DNA of 64,000 bases from Candidatus Mycolicibacterium alkanivorans (GCF_022760805.1 NZ_JAIVFL010000001.1:434001-498000), one strand, 5' to 3'. Positions 8,023-17,580 are shown, numbered from the stretch's first letter. Numbers and translations: made by a program. The notes: generated by a model from the sequence alone, not told the origin.

Positions 8023-8714
8023 GCGTGATCGAAGAAACTCAACAGGTTGCGGTTCCAGACGAGCCGGACACCGGAGCCGCGGTGGAGTCCGCACCCCAGC
8101 GGGTGCTTCTCGTGTGGGATGCCCCCAACCTCGACATGGGTCTGGGGTCGATCCTGGGCGGCCGGCCCACGGCCGCGCACCGGCCGCGCTTCGACGCCTT
8201 GGGCCGGTGGCTGCTGATGCGGACTGCCGAGCTGTCCGCCGGCCATCCGGAGCTGTCGCTGGAACCAGAGGCGACGGTGTTCACCAACATTGCCCCCGGC
8301 AGCGCCGACGTCGTTCGCCCGTGGGTGGAGGCGCTGCGCAATGTGGGCTTCGCGGTCTTCGCCAAGCCCAAGGTGGACGAGGACAGCGACGTGGACAGCG
8401 ACATGCTGGCCCACATCGCGCTGCGCCGTGAGGAGGGTCTGGCCGCGGTGCTCGTCGCCTCGGCCGACGGCCAGGCATTCCGGGCGCCGCTGGAAGAAAT
8501 CGCCCGGTCGGGCGTGCCGACCCAGGTGCTCGGATTTCGCGAACATGCCAGCTGGGCATTAGCGTCGGATACCTTGGAGTTCGTCGACCTAGAGGACATT
8601 CCTGGTGTTTTCCGTGAGCCGCTGCCACGAATCGGCCTAGATTCGCTACCAGAGCAGGGAGCGTGGCTGCAGCCATTCCGGCCGCTGTCCGCACTACTGA
8701 CATCGCGCGTCTGA
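8019..8714 (+). CDS. NYN-domain (PIN-like) putative ribonuclease
   Basis: A 231-residue protein whose ATG overlaps the trmB stop (ATGA). The segment RVLLVWDAPNLDMGL has the DxPN-like acidic start typical of NYN/PIN-like nucleases. Further conserved acidic positions are in VDEDSDVDSDMLAHIAL and VLVASADGQAF, giving a plausible Asp cluster for metal binding. The tRNA-modification neighbour suggests an RNA substrate, which is inference. It ends 48 bp before mmpL3, matching the M. tuberculosis order Rv0208c-Rv0207c-mmpL3. No signal peptide or membrane segment. Confidence 0.8.
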   Translation: MSVIEETQQVAVPDEPDTGAAVESAPQRVLLVWDAPNLDMGLGSILGGRPTAAHRPRFDALGRWLLMRTAELSAGHPELSLEPEATVFTNIAPGSADVVRPWVEALRNVGFAVFAKPKVDEDSDVDSDMLAHIALRREEGLAAVLVASADGQAFRAPLEEIARSGVPTQVLGFREHASWALASDTLEFVDLEDIPGVFREPLPRIGLDSLPEQGAWLQPFRPLSALLTSRV

Positions 8715-8762
8715 CAAGCAGCACCGATGCGCAGATCGCCGCAGATTTAGTTAGGAGCCTAC

Positions 8763-11711
8763 GTGTTCGCCTGGTGGGGTCGAACTGTGTACCGATATCG
8801 GTACATCGTGATCGCCGTCATGGTCGCGCTGTGCCTCGCCGGTGGTGTCTACGGAGCCAGTCTCGGCAAGCACGTCACCCAGAGCGGCTTCTATGATGAG
8901 GGCAGTAAATCGGTGAAGGCGTCGCTGATCGCCGATGGCGCGTACGGCCGTGACACGTCCGGCCACATCGTCGCGATCTACACCGCGCCGGACGGCAAGA
9001 CCGTCGACGATCCGGCCTTCAAGAAGAAGGTCCTGGACAACCTCGCGCAGGTCCAGAAGGACCACCCCGACGAGATCCTGCGGTCGATCGGCTACTTCAA
9101 GAATCCCGAACTGCTGTCGAACATGGCCGACGCGGACAAGAAGCACGCGTTCATGTCGATCCAGCTCAAGGGCAACGACGACGACACCATCCTGAACAAC
9201 TACAAGAAGGTCGACAAGGACTTCTTCGACAAGGGCGTCGATGTGAAGCTGGCCGGCCTGCAGCCGCTGGCCAGCGAACTGACCGGCACCATCGGGGAGG
9301 ACCAGCGCCGCGCCGAGGTGGCCGCGATCCCGCTGGTGGCGGTTCTGCTGTTCTTCGTCTTCGGCGGCGTGATCGCCGCCAGCCTCCCGGCCATCATCGG
9401 TGGTCTGTCGATTCTAGGTGCGCTGGGCATCATGAGGCTGATCGCCGATTTCACCCCGGTGCACTTCTTCGCCCAGCCCGTCGTCACGTTGATCGGCCTG
9501 GGCATCGCGATCGACTACGGCTTGTTCATAGTCAGCCGGTTCCGGGAGGAGATCGCCGAGGGCTACGACACCGAGGCGGCGGTACGCCGCACGATGATGA
9601 CGTCCGGGCGCACGGTGGTGTTCTCCGCTGTGATCATCGTCGCGTCCTCGCTGCCGCTGCTGTTGTTCCCGCAGGGCTTCCTCAAGTCGATCACCTACGC
9701 GATCATCGCCTCGGTCATGCTCTCGGCGATCCTGTCGATCACGGTGCTGTCGGCGATCCTGGCCATCCTCGGCCCGAACGTGGACGCACTCGGCGTCCGC
9801 ACCCTGCTGAGGGTGCCGTTCCTGCGTAACTGGCCGTTCTCCCGCAAGATCATCGACTGGTTCGCCGAGAAGACGCAGAAGACCAAGACCCGTGAAGAGG
9901 TCGAGCACGGCTTCTGGGGCAAGCTGGTCAACCAGGTGATGAAGCGGCCCATCATGTTCGCCGCCCCGATCGTCATCTTCATGATCGTGCTGATCATCCC
10001 GCTGGGGAAGCTGGCCCTCGGCGGCATCAGTGAGAAGTACCTGCCGCCCGACAACTCGGTGCGCCAGGCCCAGGAGGAGTTCGACACGGTCTTCCCGGGC
10101 TTCCGCACCGAGCCGATCACGCTGGTCATGAAGAGCAACGACGGCCAGCCGGTCAGTGATCAGCAGGTCGCCGAGATCCGCAGCCGCGCGATGGCCGTCA
10201 GCGGGTTCACCGACCCGGACAACAACCCCGACGCGATGTGGAAGGAACGGCCTTACCTCGACGGGGCCTCGAAGGACCCGTCGGTGCGCGTCATCCAGAA
10301 CGGCCTGATCAACCGCAACGACGCGAACAAGAAGATCAGTGAGCTGAGATCCATCACGCCACCCAAGGGCGTCTCGCTGTACGTCGGCGGTACGCCCGCG
10401 CTGGAACAGGACAGCATCCACAGTCTGTTCGCCAAGCTCCCACTGATGGTGCTGCTGTTGATCACCACGACGACGATCCTGATGTTCCTGGCGTTCGGGT
10501 CGCTGGTGTTGCCCATCAAGGCGGCGTTGATGAGCGCGCTCACCCTCGGCTCGACGATGGGTGTGCTCACCTGGATGTTCGTCGACGGGCACGGCTCGGG
10601 CCTGATGAACTACACGCCACAGCCGTTGATGGCGCCGATGATCGGCCTGATCATCGCGGTGATCTACGGCCTGTCCACCGACTACGAGGTCTTCCTGGTG
10701 TCCCGCATGGTGGAGGCCCGTGAACGCGGGATGTCCACCACCGAGGCGATCAGGATCGGTACCGCCACCACCGGCCGGCTGATCACGGCCGCGGCCCTGG
10801 TGCTGGCGGTGGTCGCCGGTGCGTTCGTGTTCTCCGACCTGGTGATGATGAAGTACCTCGCTTTCGGTCTGCTGATCGCACTGCTGCTGGACGCCACGAT
10901 CGTCCGGATGTTCCTGGTCCCGGCCATCATGAAGTTGCTCGGTGACGACTGCTGGTGGGCGCCGCGCTGGATGAAGCGCCTGCAGAACAAGATCGGGCTC
11001 GGTGAGACCTACCTGCCCGACGAGCGCAAGCGTCCGGTGGTGCGCGAGACCGCCGACGCGCTGGTCGGTGCTGGCGCACCGGCGCCGACCGAGGACCGTC
11101 GTCGCCCGGTGCATGATCCGACCCATCCCGGTGGCGAAGCGCGGCCTCGTCCGCGCGTGGTCGGCCGGGCCGAGTACCAGGCGCCGGCAGCACGCCGGGA
11201 GGCTCCGTCGGCGGCGGGAACCGCCCGCATGGCAGACCCTCAGGCCGTGCCCGCCAACGAGGCCCCGACCACCCGGTTCGCGGTGGCCAAGAACGCCGTC
11301 AAGAACGCGGTGAGCAACGCCACCGCGGCGGCGCGGTCCAACCGGACCGACCCGGCGCCGACGCCGGACCGCGAGATCGAGTCGTGGCTCGGTGAGCTGC
11401 GGGGTAAGCCCGGCACGGCTGCACCGGCGCAGCCCCAGCCGGCCGCGGAGCCGACCAACGTGATCCCGACACCCGAGGACGCGACGACGGCGATCCCCGC
11501 GCAGCGTGACCAGAACGGCACCGATGACCTGCCGCCGACGATCTCGGCCGAGGAGACCCGCGCGATCCCGGTGAGCAAGCCGGAGCCCAGCGAGTCCGAT
11601 GTGGCCACAGAGAAGCTCAACGCCCGGGGCAAGAAAGAGGGCGAAGACCGCCCGCGCCGCGGCGGCGGAGTCAGCGCGGCGGACCTGCTCCGCCGCGAAG
11701 GCCGCCTCTAA
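8763..11711 (+). CDS. mmpL3: Trehalose monomycolate exporter MmpL3 (RND family)
   Basis: Essential inner-membrane RND transporter that moves trehalose monomycolate to the periplasm using the proton gradient. 982 residues from GTG 8763, with AGGAG six bases upstream. Twelve membrane helices are arranged as 1+5 and 1+5 around two periplasmic domains. The proton-relay pairs Asp251-Tyr252 (GIAIDYGLFIVSRF) and Asp640-Tyr641 (GLSTDYEVFLVSRM) are present. A cytoplasmic tail of roughly 230 residues after LQNKIGLGETYLPDERK is rich in Pro, Ala, Arg and Thr and probably disordered, as in other mycobacteria. It lies downstream of trmB-NYN but probably has its own promoter. Confidence 0.98.
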   Translation: MFAWWGRTVYRYRYIVIAVMVALCLAGGVYGASLGKHVTQSGFYDEGSKSVKASLIADGAYGRDTSGHIVAIYTAPDGKTVDDPAFKKKVLDNLAQVQKDHPDEILRSIGYFKNPELLSNMADADKKHAFMSIQLKGNDDDTILNNYKKVDKDFFDKGVDVKLAGLQPLASELTGTIGEDQRRAEVAAIPLVAVLLFFVFGGVIAASLPAIIGGLSILGALGIMRLIADFTPVHFFAQPVVTLIGLGIAIDYGLFIVSRFREEIAEGYDTEAAVRRTMMTSGRTVVFSAVIIVASSLPLLLFPQGFLKSITYAIIASVMLSAILSITVLSAILAILGPNVDALGVRTLLRVPFLRNWPFSRKIIDWFAEKTQKTKTREEVEHGFWGKLVNQVMKRPIMFAAPIVIFMIVLIIPLGKLALGGISEKYLPPDNSVRQAQEEFDTVFPGFRTEPITLVMKSNDGQPVSDQQVAEIRSRAMAVSGFTDPDNNPDAMWKERPYLDGASKDPSVRVIQNGLINRNDANKKISELRSITPPKGVSLYVGGTPALEQDSIHSLFAKLPLMVLLLITTTTILMFLAFGSLVLPIKAALMSALTLGSTMGVLTWMFVDGHGSGLMNYTPQPLMAPMIGLIIAVIYGLSTDYEVFLVSRMVEARERGMSTTEAIRIGTATTGRLITAAALVLAVVAGAFVFSDLVMMKYLAFGLLIALLLDATIVRMFLVPAIMKLLGDDCWWAPRWMKRLQNKIGLGETYLPDERKRPVVRETADALVGAGAPAPTEDRRRPVHDPTHPGGEARPRPRVVGRAEYQAPAARREAPSAAGTARMADPQAVPANEAPTTRFAVAKNAVKNAVSNATAAARSNRTDPAPTPDREIESWLGELRGKPGTAAPAQPQPAAEPTNVIPTPEDATTAIPAQRDQNGTDDLPPTISAEETRAIPVSKPEPSESDVATEKLNARGKKEGEDRPRRGGGVSAADLLRREGRL

Positions 11712-11719
11712 ACGCCCCC

Positions 11720-12874
11720 CTAGTCGTCCCGGCCGGCCTTCGGTGGCACGGTGTCGGGATGCGCCACGATGACCACCGCGTCACTGGCCTCGAGCTCGGC
11801 GGCCTCTTGGTCTGGGTTGTCGGCGATGAGAACCCGGGTGGCGCTGTTGAGGAACGCCAGCAACGGCACCGCCAGCAACGCCCCGACGATGCCCGCCAGC
11901 ACACCGCCGGTGGTGATCGCCAGCACGATCGCCAGCGGGTGGATCGACACCGCACGGCCCATCACCAGCGGCTGCAGCACATGCGCTTCCAACTGCTGGA
12001 CGGCGATGATCAACCCGAGGGTGATCAGCGCGTAGACGAAGCCCTTGGCCAGTAGGGCGACGACGACGGCCAGAAAGCCGCTGACCACGGCGCCGACCAG
12101 CGGAATGAAGGCGCCGAGGAACACCAGCGACGCCAGTGGCAGCGCCAGTGGCACACCCATGATCGCCAGGCCGGTGCCGATGCCGACGGCGTCCACCAGG
12201 GCAACCAGGAAGGTCGCGCGCACGAAGCCGATCAGCGATCCGAACCCGGCGCGCCCGGCATCGCGGACCCGATCGCGGGTCTGGACCGGCACGATCCGGG
12301 TAATGAAGGAGTAGATGTTGCGGCCGCCGTGCAGCAGGAAGATCAGCGTGAACAACACCAGGAAGGCGCCGGTGACGATCTCGGTCAGCGTGGCCGCGGT
12401 GGACAGCGCACCGGTGGTCAGCTTCTCCTGGTTGTCCCGCAGCGCCTTGATGGCGGTGTTGCCGGCGTTGTCGATCTGTTCACGACTCAGGTGCGCCGGT
12501 CCCTCGATCAGCCACGCTCGGAGGCTGTCGATACTGCGGGTGACCTGTTCCACCAAGCCCGGTAGGCCCGAAACGAATTGGCTGACAACGAAAGTCAGTA
12601 TCCCGCCGAACACCCCGACGCCGCCGAGGATCACCAGCGCCACCGCACCGCCCCGCGGTGCGCCACGCCGGTCCAGCCAGTCGACGGCCGGCAGCATCAA
12701 CGCGGCCACCATCGTGGCGAGAGCCACCGGCACGATGATGACCTGAAGCCGGCCGACCAGCCAGATCAGCGCCGCGATCACGCCCCCGATCACCAGCAGA
12801 CGCCACGACCAGGCTGCCGCCTTACGGATCAGTGGATCAACCGAATCGTCGTCCGAAACCCGGGTCGGCGGCAT
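11720..12874 (-). CDS. AI-2E family transporter (PerM-like permease)
   Basis: A 384-residue polytopic membrane protein of the AI-2E/UPF0118 family. N-terminal helices ([40 protein letters not shown]) precede the soluble insert. The family signature follows: [21 protein letters not shown], then [20 protein letters not shown] and [15 protein letters not shown]. Known members export small molecules or act as Na+/H+ antiporters; the substrate is unknown. A -10-like TAGGCT lies 6 nt before ATG 12874, so the message is probably leaderless. It is convergent with mmpL3, 8 bp apart, corresponding to M. tuberculosis Rv0205. Confidence 0.88.
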   Translation of the reverse strand: MPPTRVSDDDSVDPLIRKAAAWSWRLLVIGGVIAALIWLVGRLQVIIVPVALATMVAALMLPAVDWLDRRGAPRGGAVALVILGGVGVFGGILTFVVSQFVSGLPGLVEQVTRSIDSLRAWLIEGPAHLSREQIDNAGNTAIKALRDNQEKLTTGALSTAATLTEIVTGAFLVLFTLIFLLHGGRNIYSFITRIVPVQTRDRVRDAGRAGFGSLIGFVRATFLVALVDAVGIGTGLAIMGVPLALPLASLVFLGAFIPLVGAVVSGFLAVVVALLAKGFVYALITLGLIIAVQQLEAHVLQPLVMGRAVSIHPLAIVLAITTGGVLAGIVGALLAVPLLAFLNSATRVLIADNPDQEAAELEASDAVVIVAHPDTVPPKAGRDD

Positions 12875-12880
12875 GCGGCC

Positions 12881-12886
12881 AGCCTA
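12881..12886 (-). promoter_or_regulatory. -10 box for leaderless AI-2E transporter mRNA
   Basis: TAGGCT (TANNNT) ends 6 nt before ATG 12874, which places the predicted transcription start on or next to the start codon. The gene has no ribosome binding site. Confidence 0.55.
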
Positions 12887-12944
12887 ACTAACCGTCGCGA
12901 CCGGACACCCCGCGGCGAACAGCGTCGACAGCATGAGTCGCCGC

Positions 12945-12950
12945 TACCCT
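12945..12950 (+). promoter_or_regulatory. -10 box for leaderless mRNA of the flippase-like gene
   Basis: TACCCT (TANNNT) ends 7 nt before GTG 12958, so the transcript should begin at the start codon. With 12881-12886 it forms a compact divergent pair of leaderless promoters in an 83-bp gap. Confidence 0.55.
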
Positions 12951-12957
12951 GAACGAC

Positions 12958-14124
12958 GTGTCCCACGACCCGCCGGTCGATGCCGCCCGCGAGGAACACA
13001 AACCCCCGGCACGCGGGAAGTACTGGTGGGTCCGCTGGGCGCTGATCGCCCTCGCGCTGATCGTGCTCGCGGTGGAGGCCTCGCTGGTCTGGGACCAGCT
13101 ATCCAAGGCGTGGATGAGCCTGCTGTCGGCGAATTGGTGGTGGGTCCTGGCGGCGGTCGCGGCGGCGATGCTGTCGATGCACAGCTTCGCGCAGATCCAG
13201 CGGACGCTGCTGCGCTCGGCCGGGGTGGTGGTCCACCAGTGGCGCTCGGAGACCGCGTTCTACGCCGGCAACGCGTTGAGCACGACGATGCCGGGCGGGC
13301 CGGTGCTCTCGGCCACCTTCGTCTACCGCCAGCAGCGCACCTGGGGCGCGTCACCGGTGGTGGCCTCCTGGCAGCTGGTGATGTCGGGGGCGCTGCAGGT
13401 GGTCGGCCTGGCGCTGCTGGGCCTCGGCGGCGCATTCCTGTTGGGTGCCAAGAACAATCCGTTCTCGCTGCTGTTCTCCCTCGGCGGCTTCGTCGCCCTG
13501 CTGCTGCTCGCGCAGGCGGTGGCTACCCGACCCGAACTGATCGACGGCATCGGTGTCAAGGTGCTGGGCTGGGTCAACTCCGCGCGCGGTAAGCCACCCG
13601 AGACGGGCTTGGTGAAGTGGCGCGAGACCCTCGAGCAGCTCGAGTCGGTGAGCCTGAACCGGCGCGAACTGGCGGTGGCGTTCGGCTGGTCGTTCTTCAA
13701 CTGGGTCGCCGACGTCGCCTGCCTGGCCTTCGCGGCCTACGCCGCCGGCGGCAGGCCATCACTGGCCGGACTCACCGTCGCCTACGCGGCCGCCCGGGCG
13801 GTCGGGTCCATCCCGCTGATGCCTGGTGGGCTGCTGGTCGTCGAGGCTGTGCTGGTCCCGGGCCTGGTTTCCAGCGGTATGACGCTGCCCGACGCCATCT
13901 CGGCGATGCTGATCTATCGCCTGGTCAGCTGGATCTTCATCTCGGCCATCGGCTGGGTGGTGTTCTTCTTCATGTTCCGCACGGAGGGGGCCCTGGACCC
14001 CGACGCCGTCGTCGACGAACTCGCCGGCGACGATCCGCCGAACGGCCACAACCCGGCCGACACCGCCCTGCAGGGACCTCTGCCACCGTCCGATCCGGCG
14101 CCCGAGGACGACCCCGATCGGTGA
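12958..14124 (+). CDS. Lysylphosphatidylglycerol synthase TM region/UPF0104 family protein
   Basis: A 388-residue protein with about eight membrane helices, matching the flippase-like domain of the LPG synthase/AglD (UPF0104) family. Helices include YWWVRWALIALALIVLAVEA, NWWWVLAAVAAAMLSMHSF and ISAIGWVVFFFMF. The conserved region with NALSTTMPGGPVLSATFVYR and AVGSIPLMPGGLLVVEAVLV matches the family's Pro-Gly-Gly motifs. The tail is acidic and Pro-rich. It lacks the aminoacyl-transferase domain of MprF, so a role in lipid or glycolipid translocation is inferred. The start is GTG 12958, which a leaderless -10 box supports. It corresponds to M. tuberculosis Rv0204c, beside the haem-binding protein and mmpL genes. 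Confidence 0.82.
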   Translation: MSHDPPVDAAREEHKPPARGKYWWVRWALIALALIVLAVEASLVWDQLSKAWMSLLSANWWWVLAAVAAAMLSMHSFAQIQRTLLRSAGVVVHQWRSETAFYAGNALSTTMPGGPVLSATFVYRQQRTWGASPVVASWQLVMSGALQVVGLALLGLGGAFLLGAKNNPFSLLFSLGGFVALLLLAQAVATRPELIDGIGVKVLGWVNSARGKPPETGLVKWRETLEQLESVSLNRRELAVAFGWSFFNWVADVACLAFAAYAAGGRPSLAGLTVAYAAARAVGSIPLMPGGLLVVEAVLVPGLVSSGMTLPDAISAMLIYRLVSWIFISAIGWVVFFFMFRTEGALDPDAVVDELAGDDPPNGHNPADTALQGPLPPSDPAPEDDPDR

Positions 14125-14145
14125 GGCCGGCAGGTGCGGCTGTGA

Positions 14146-14370
14146 TTGGATTCGATGATGAAGCGCGGGACGGTCGGTCCGGTGCTCATCGCGCTGGCAT
14201 CGTGCTCCGACGTCACCGACGAGACAATCACCAACCGGCTTACCGGCATGGGCGTGCTCGGCGAACTCGAAGCCGGCAAGCCCGAGAGAATGCGGACCGG
14301 TTTCGAGTTGAGTAACCAAACCGACGTCAGCCCGCTGGTTTTGGATGTGAGGACATATGGAAACTCGTAA
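14146..14370 (+). CDS. Small hypothetical ORF
   Basis: A 74-codon frame from ATG 14146 in an otherwise empty 232-bp gap. It reads MDSMMKRGTVGPVLIALASC and ends KPERMRTGFELSNQTDVSPL-VLDVRTYGNS, overlapping the start of the DUF3054 gene by 14 nt. Third-position GC is about 79 percent, near mycobacterial coding levels, but I recognise no family and see no ribosome binding site. It could be a real small protein, a leader ORF coupled to the next gene, or chance. Confidence 0.3.
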   Translation: MDSMMKRGTVGPVLIALASCSDVTDETITNRLTGMGVLGELEAGKPERMRTGFELSNQTDVSPLVLDVRTYGNS

Positions 14371-14734
14371 CACCACACGGCCCGCTGTACTGGCCCTGTT
14401 TGCCGACATCGCCGGCGTCGTCGTGTTCTGCACGATCGGCCGCCGCAGCCACGCCGAGGGACTGACGTTAGGCGGCATCGCCGAAACGGCGTGGCCGTTC
14501 CTGTCCGGGACATTGATCGGCTGGCTGATCGCCCGGGCGTGGCGTGCACCGACTGCCGTGGCGCCGTCCGGACTGGTCATCTGGCTGTCCACCGTCGTTG
14601 TGGGAATGTTGTTGCGGAAAGCCAGTTCTCAGGGCGTCGCGGCCAGCTTCATCGTGGTGGCCTCGCTGGTGACGGCGCTGCTGCTGATCGGCTGGCGGAT
14701 GGCGGCCGGCCTGATCCGCCGGCGCAGCGGCTAG
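14357..14734 (+). CDS. DUF3054 family membrane protein
   Basis: A 125-residue protein with four predicted membrane helices: AVLALFADIAGVVVFCTIGR, AWPFLSGTLIGWLIARAW, GLVIWLSTVVVGMLLRKAS and FIVVASLVTALLLIGWRMA. Length, hydrophobicity and the FCTIGRRSH motif after helix 1 match the DUF3054 family of small actinobacterial membrane proteins of unknown role. ATG 14357 follows GAGGACAT. Its stop overlaps the 3' end of the convergent histidine kinase by 4 bp. Confidence 0.8.
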   Translation: METRNTTRPAVLALFADIAGVVVFCTIGRRSHAEGLTLGGIAETAWPFLSGTLIGWLIARAWRAPTAVAPSGLVIWLSTVVVGMLLRKASSQGVAASFIVVASLVTALLLIGWRMAAGLIRRRSG

Positions 14735-16068
14735 CCGGCGTTTCCGGCTCGGGCGACTGTTTCCAGCGCGGTCGACACCGTCAGCGTGGCGCGCAGGCCG
14801 CCGAGTGGACCGTCGGAGAGCTCGATGCGGCCGCCGTGCAGCGCCGCCTGTTGAGCCACCAGCGCCAAACCGAGCCCGGATCCGCCGGCCGCCGCGGTGC
14901 TGCCGCGGGCGAACCGCCCCAGAACCGCCTCGTGCTCTTCGGCAGGCAGCCCACGCCCGTTGTCGTCAATGGTGATGGTCAGCTGCGGCTCGTGGCGGTG
15001 CACGGTCAGCACGACCCGGGTGGCACCACCGTGGGTGATCGCGTTGCGCACCAGGTTGTCCACCGCCAGACGTAGACCCGCCGGCCAGCCCCACACCGTT
15101 CCGGCGTCGTCGGCCTCGACGGTGATCTCGACCTCACCACCGGATCGCGTGTTCTCCCGCGCCACGCGGTCGAGCATCTCGGCGACGTCGATCGGTTCGC
15201 GATCCTCGGCGCGAGCCAATTGCCCGGAGGCCAGCTGCCCGAGCGCGGTGATGATGGCCTCGACGCGTCGTTGCGCGCGGGACAGGTCGGCGACCACTTC
15301 GGCGCGCTCGTCATCCGGCAGGTCGTGGATCCGCAGGGTGTCCAGGTCGGCGCGCATCGCGGTGAGCGGGGTGCGCAGCTCGTGGGCGGCGTTGGCGGCG
15401 AAGTCCTGCGCGGCCTGCAGCGAATTCGTCGTCGCCGCTTGGGCATCGGCGAGGCGGCGCAGCATCTGGGCCATGGCCTCGGAGAGGTCTTCGGCTTCCC
15501 TGGCACCGTGCACCGGCTCCAGGTGTTCGCTGCCCTTGCCCAGCCGGCGGGTCTGCTCGGTGAGTTTGTGCAACGGTCGCACGGCCGGTCCGGCGAGGAT
15601 CCAGCCCAGTCCGGCCGCCACCAGGAGAGCCAACGAGCCGATGAGCACATAGATCGGAATTCGCGCGCGGCTCAGCAGAAGGCTGTCTTCGCGGATGCCG
15701 ATCGAGACCAGGATTCCGCCCGCCTGCTCGACGAGCACTGTGCGGACCCGGTAGTCGACGCCGTTGACCTCGACGGTGGCGGTGCCGGGCGGCAGCGGCG
15801 GAAGCTGGAAACCGCGCTGGAAAACCACCTGGCCGGTGGACCGCGACCGCCCGGTGGTCAGCACGCCATGCTTGGCGTCCTGCAGCTGCTCCGGGTACAT
15901 GCTGGCGTCGACGATGGAGTCCAGCCGCCGATCCAGTTGTGCCGCGTCGTTATTGGCGAGCACGAAGGAGGTGAGCACGGCCAGCAGCGCTACGACTATC
16001 GCGGCGGCCAGGGTGGCGGCGATCGCGACGCGGGTCCGCAGCGAGGCGCTACGGCCCGGCCACCTCAC
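14731..16068 (-). CDS. Sensor histidine kinase, PrrB-like
   Basis: A 445-residue membrane sensor kinase. An N-terminal helix ([20 protein letters not shown]), a periplasmic domain of about 120 residues with [12 protein letters not shown], and a second helix ([20 protein letters not shown]) precede a HAMP-like linker. The H-box is [20 protein letters not shown]. The ATP-binding boxes are [28 protein letters not shown] and [19 protein letters not shown]. The wording of these boxes closely resembles M. tuberculosis PrrB, but the location beside the haemophore/mmpL11 locus marks a second, paralogous system. GTG 16068 overlaps the response-regulator stop (GTGA), so the two are coupled. The signal sensed is unknown; haem or envelope stress is a guess from context. 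Confidence 0.88.
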   Translation of the reverse strand: MRWPGRSASLRTRVAIAATLAAAIVVALLAVLTSFVLANNDAAQLDRRLDSIVDASMYPEQLQDAKHGVLTTGRSRSTGQVVFQRGFQLPPLPPGTATVEVNGVDYRVRTVLVEQAGGILVSIGIREDSLLLSRARIPIYVLIGSLALLVAAGLGWILAGPAVRPLHKLTEQTRRLGKGSEHLEPVHGAREAEDLSEAMAQMLRRLADAQAATTNSLQAAQDFAANAAHELRTPLTAMRADLDTLRIHDLPDDERAEVVADLSRAQRRVEAIITALGQLASGQLARAEDREPIDVAEMLDRVARENTRSGGEVEITVEADDAGTVWGWPAGLRLAVDNLVRNAITHGGATRVVLTVHRHEPQLTITIDDNGRGLPAEEHEAVLGRFARGSTAAAGGSGLGLALVAQQAALHGGRIELSDGPLGGLRATLTVSTALETVARAGNAG

Positions 16069-16784
16069 GGCTCGGCCCGCAGAACGTACCCAATCCCACG
16101 AACCGTCTGGATCACCCTCGGCACCCCGTCGCGTTCGAGCTTGCGCCGCAGATAACTGATGAACACGTCGGCGACGTTGGTGTCAACGTCGAAGTCGTAG
16201 CCCCAGACCAACTCGAGAAGTCGCTGCCGGGACAGCACCACACCGGCGTTCTCGGCCAGTACGGCCAACAGGTCGAACTCGCGCTTGGTGAGCTCGATCC
16301 GGTCGCCCTGGACGAACACCAGACGGCGCGCGGTGTCGATCATGAGCGGGCCGATGGTGATCGCATCGGATCCCTCGGCGGAATGCGACGCGCGGCGCAA
16401 CAGGGCATGCAGCCGCGCCACCAGCTCGCCGAGATCGAAGGGCTTGGTCAGATAGTCGTCGGCGCCCGCCTCCAGACCGGCGATCCGGTCATTGACGGTG
16501 TCACGTGCCGACAGCACACAGATGGGGATGTCGTTGCCCAGCGCCCGCAGGGCGGTCACCACCGCCACACCGTCGAGCTCGGGCATCTGCACGTCGAGAA
16601 CCAGGGCGTCATGGTTCTCGGTCGACAAGAGCCGCAATGCTTCCTTGCCGGTCGCCGCGACCCGGACGTCGAACCCGGAATGTCGCAAACCGCGCGCGAC
16701 GGAGATCTGTACGTCCGGGTCGTCGTCGACCATGAGGACGGTGCGGCCTGCGCTCTCCTGCGCGGGCTGTTGCCCTACCCGCAC
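16065..16784 (-). CDS. OmpR/PrrA-like response regulator
   Basis: A 239-residue response regulator starting at GTG 16784. The receiver domain has the acidic pocket LMVDDDPD, phospho-acceptor Asp64 in [12 protein letters not shown], and the conserved Lys in [13 protein letters not shown]. The C-terminal winged helix carries [29 protein letters not shown] and [11 protein letters not shown], typical of OmpR/PhoB and close to PrrA. It begins only 6 nt after the stop of the secreted haem-binding protein and overlaps the kinase by 4 nt, so haemophore, regulator and kinase form one operon. Targets probably include this operon and possibly mmpL11. That is inferred. Confidence 0.9.
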   Translation of the reverse strand: MRVGQQPAQESAGRTVLMVDDDPDVQISVARGLRHSGFDVRVAATGKEALRLLSTENHDALVLDVQMPELDGVAVVTALRALGNDIPICVLSARDTVNDRIAGLEAGADDYLTKPFDLGELVARLHALLRRASHSAEGSDAITIGPLMIDTARRLVFVQGDRIELTKREFDLLAVLAENAGVVLSRQRLLELVWGYDFDVDTNVADVFISYLRRKLERDGVPRVIQTVRGIGYVLRAEP

Positions 16785-16790
16785 CGCTAC

Positions 16791-17162
16791 TTAGGAGCCG
16801 GGTAGATTGGCGCCGGCACCGCAGCGATTCTTGATGTCGACCAGCGGCTGGCGGATGCCCTGCAGGTCGGACCTCACCGACGGGTTGTAGTCGAGGTACT
16901 GCTGCACCTGGGTCCGGATCTGGTCGCGCGGAGCGCCCTCGAGACCGGTGAAGAAGGCGTTGACGTCCGGATGGGTGAACAGGTACGCCGACGTCGCGGC
17001 CGACACACCCGCCGCCACACCGGCGAGGTCGGCGGCGGTGCAGTTCGGGGGCTGATCGGCCAGCGCGGACGGGGCCGTGCCGACCAGGATCGCGCCGGCG
17101 ACAGCGCCCGTGCCGATCACTCCGACGACCGCGCGACGGGCCAGACGGGCATTAAGCAACAT
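16791..17162 (-). CDS. Secreted haem-binding protein (haemophore, Rv0203-like)
   Basis: A 123-residue exported protein. The Sec signal peptide (ARRAVVGVIGTGAVAGAILV) probably ends at the Ala-Leu-Ala site before DQPPNC. The mature part has CTAADLAGVAAGVSAATSAY, LFTHPDVNAFFTGLEG and a second Cys near the end (IKNRCGAG), the pattern of the Rv0203-type haemophore-like family. In M. tuberculosis Rv0203 binds haem extracellularly and is proposed to hand it to MmpL3/MmpL11. The start ATG 17162 has AAGGAG eight bases upstream. Unusually, a PrrA/PrrB-like pair follows directly in the same operon. mmpL11 is divergent 418 bp away. Confidence 0.87.
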   Translation of the reverse strand: MLLNARLARRAVVGVIGTGAVAGAILVGTAPSALADQPPNCTAADLAGVAAGVSAATSAYLFTHPDVNAFFTGLEGAPRDQIRTQVQQYLDYNPSVRSDLQGIRQPLVDIKNRCGAGANLPGS

Positions 17163-17580
17163 GCTCGGACTCCTTAATGGGGTTACGGAGAAGCCGTATC
17201 AGTAAGGGCTACTGACCAGGAAAGCTAAGCAGAAACGGTGCTGAGTTTCCTGCCTTGAGCTTAAACAATCGTGAGAATATCCGAACCCACTGGTCAGGCG
17301 CCCACTGGACGCGCGCCATGAGCACGCTCAGCGCGTGGTGTGGGGCAACGGTCCCGGTAGCGGCCCGCTGCCGGCCGGAACGGCGGCGGGCGACGTGGCC
17401 ACCGCACATCCTGCCATCCCGGCCCGGTGCAGACCACTTCGCGAACGGTCACGGACGGCTGCAGAACAGGTCTCGATACAGCTAAACCGCCGATCACGAC
17501 GGGTCGCCGTACCGGTGCTGCGGTAGGCTCGCACCCACAAAACCCGGAGAGAATGCGGGGAGATCGCCATCCAGCAGTTC
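17163..17580. promoter_or_regulatory. 418-bp divergent control region, haemophore operon/mmpL11
   Basis: No gene is convincing here. An imperfect dyad at 17218-17251 pairs AGGAAA with TTTCCT and, inside these, AGCA with TGCT, 56 nt before the haemophore start. Toward mmpL11, TAGGCT at 17524-17529 is a good -10 box, predicting a leader of about 45 nt that contains GGAGAGAATGCGGGGAGA. The length of the region and the dyad suggest regulated rather than constitutive expression. Confidence 0.45.

Noticed and set aside
7171..8094. Upstream extension of the GTPase-like gene to 619 codons
   Set aside because: Would be antisense to nearly all of trmB, which is clearly coding.
9414..11126. 570-codon open frame opposite mmpL3
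   Set aside because: Antisense shadow with low-complexity His/Asp/Arg/Gln content; no recognisable family.
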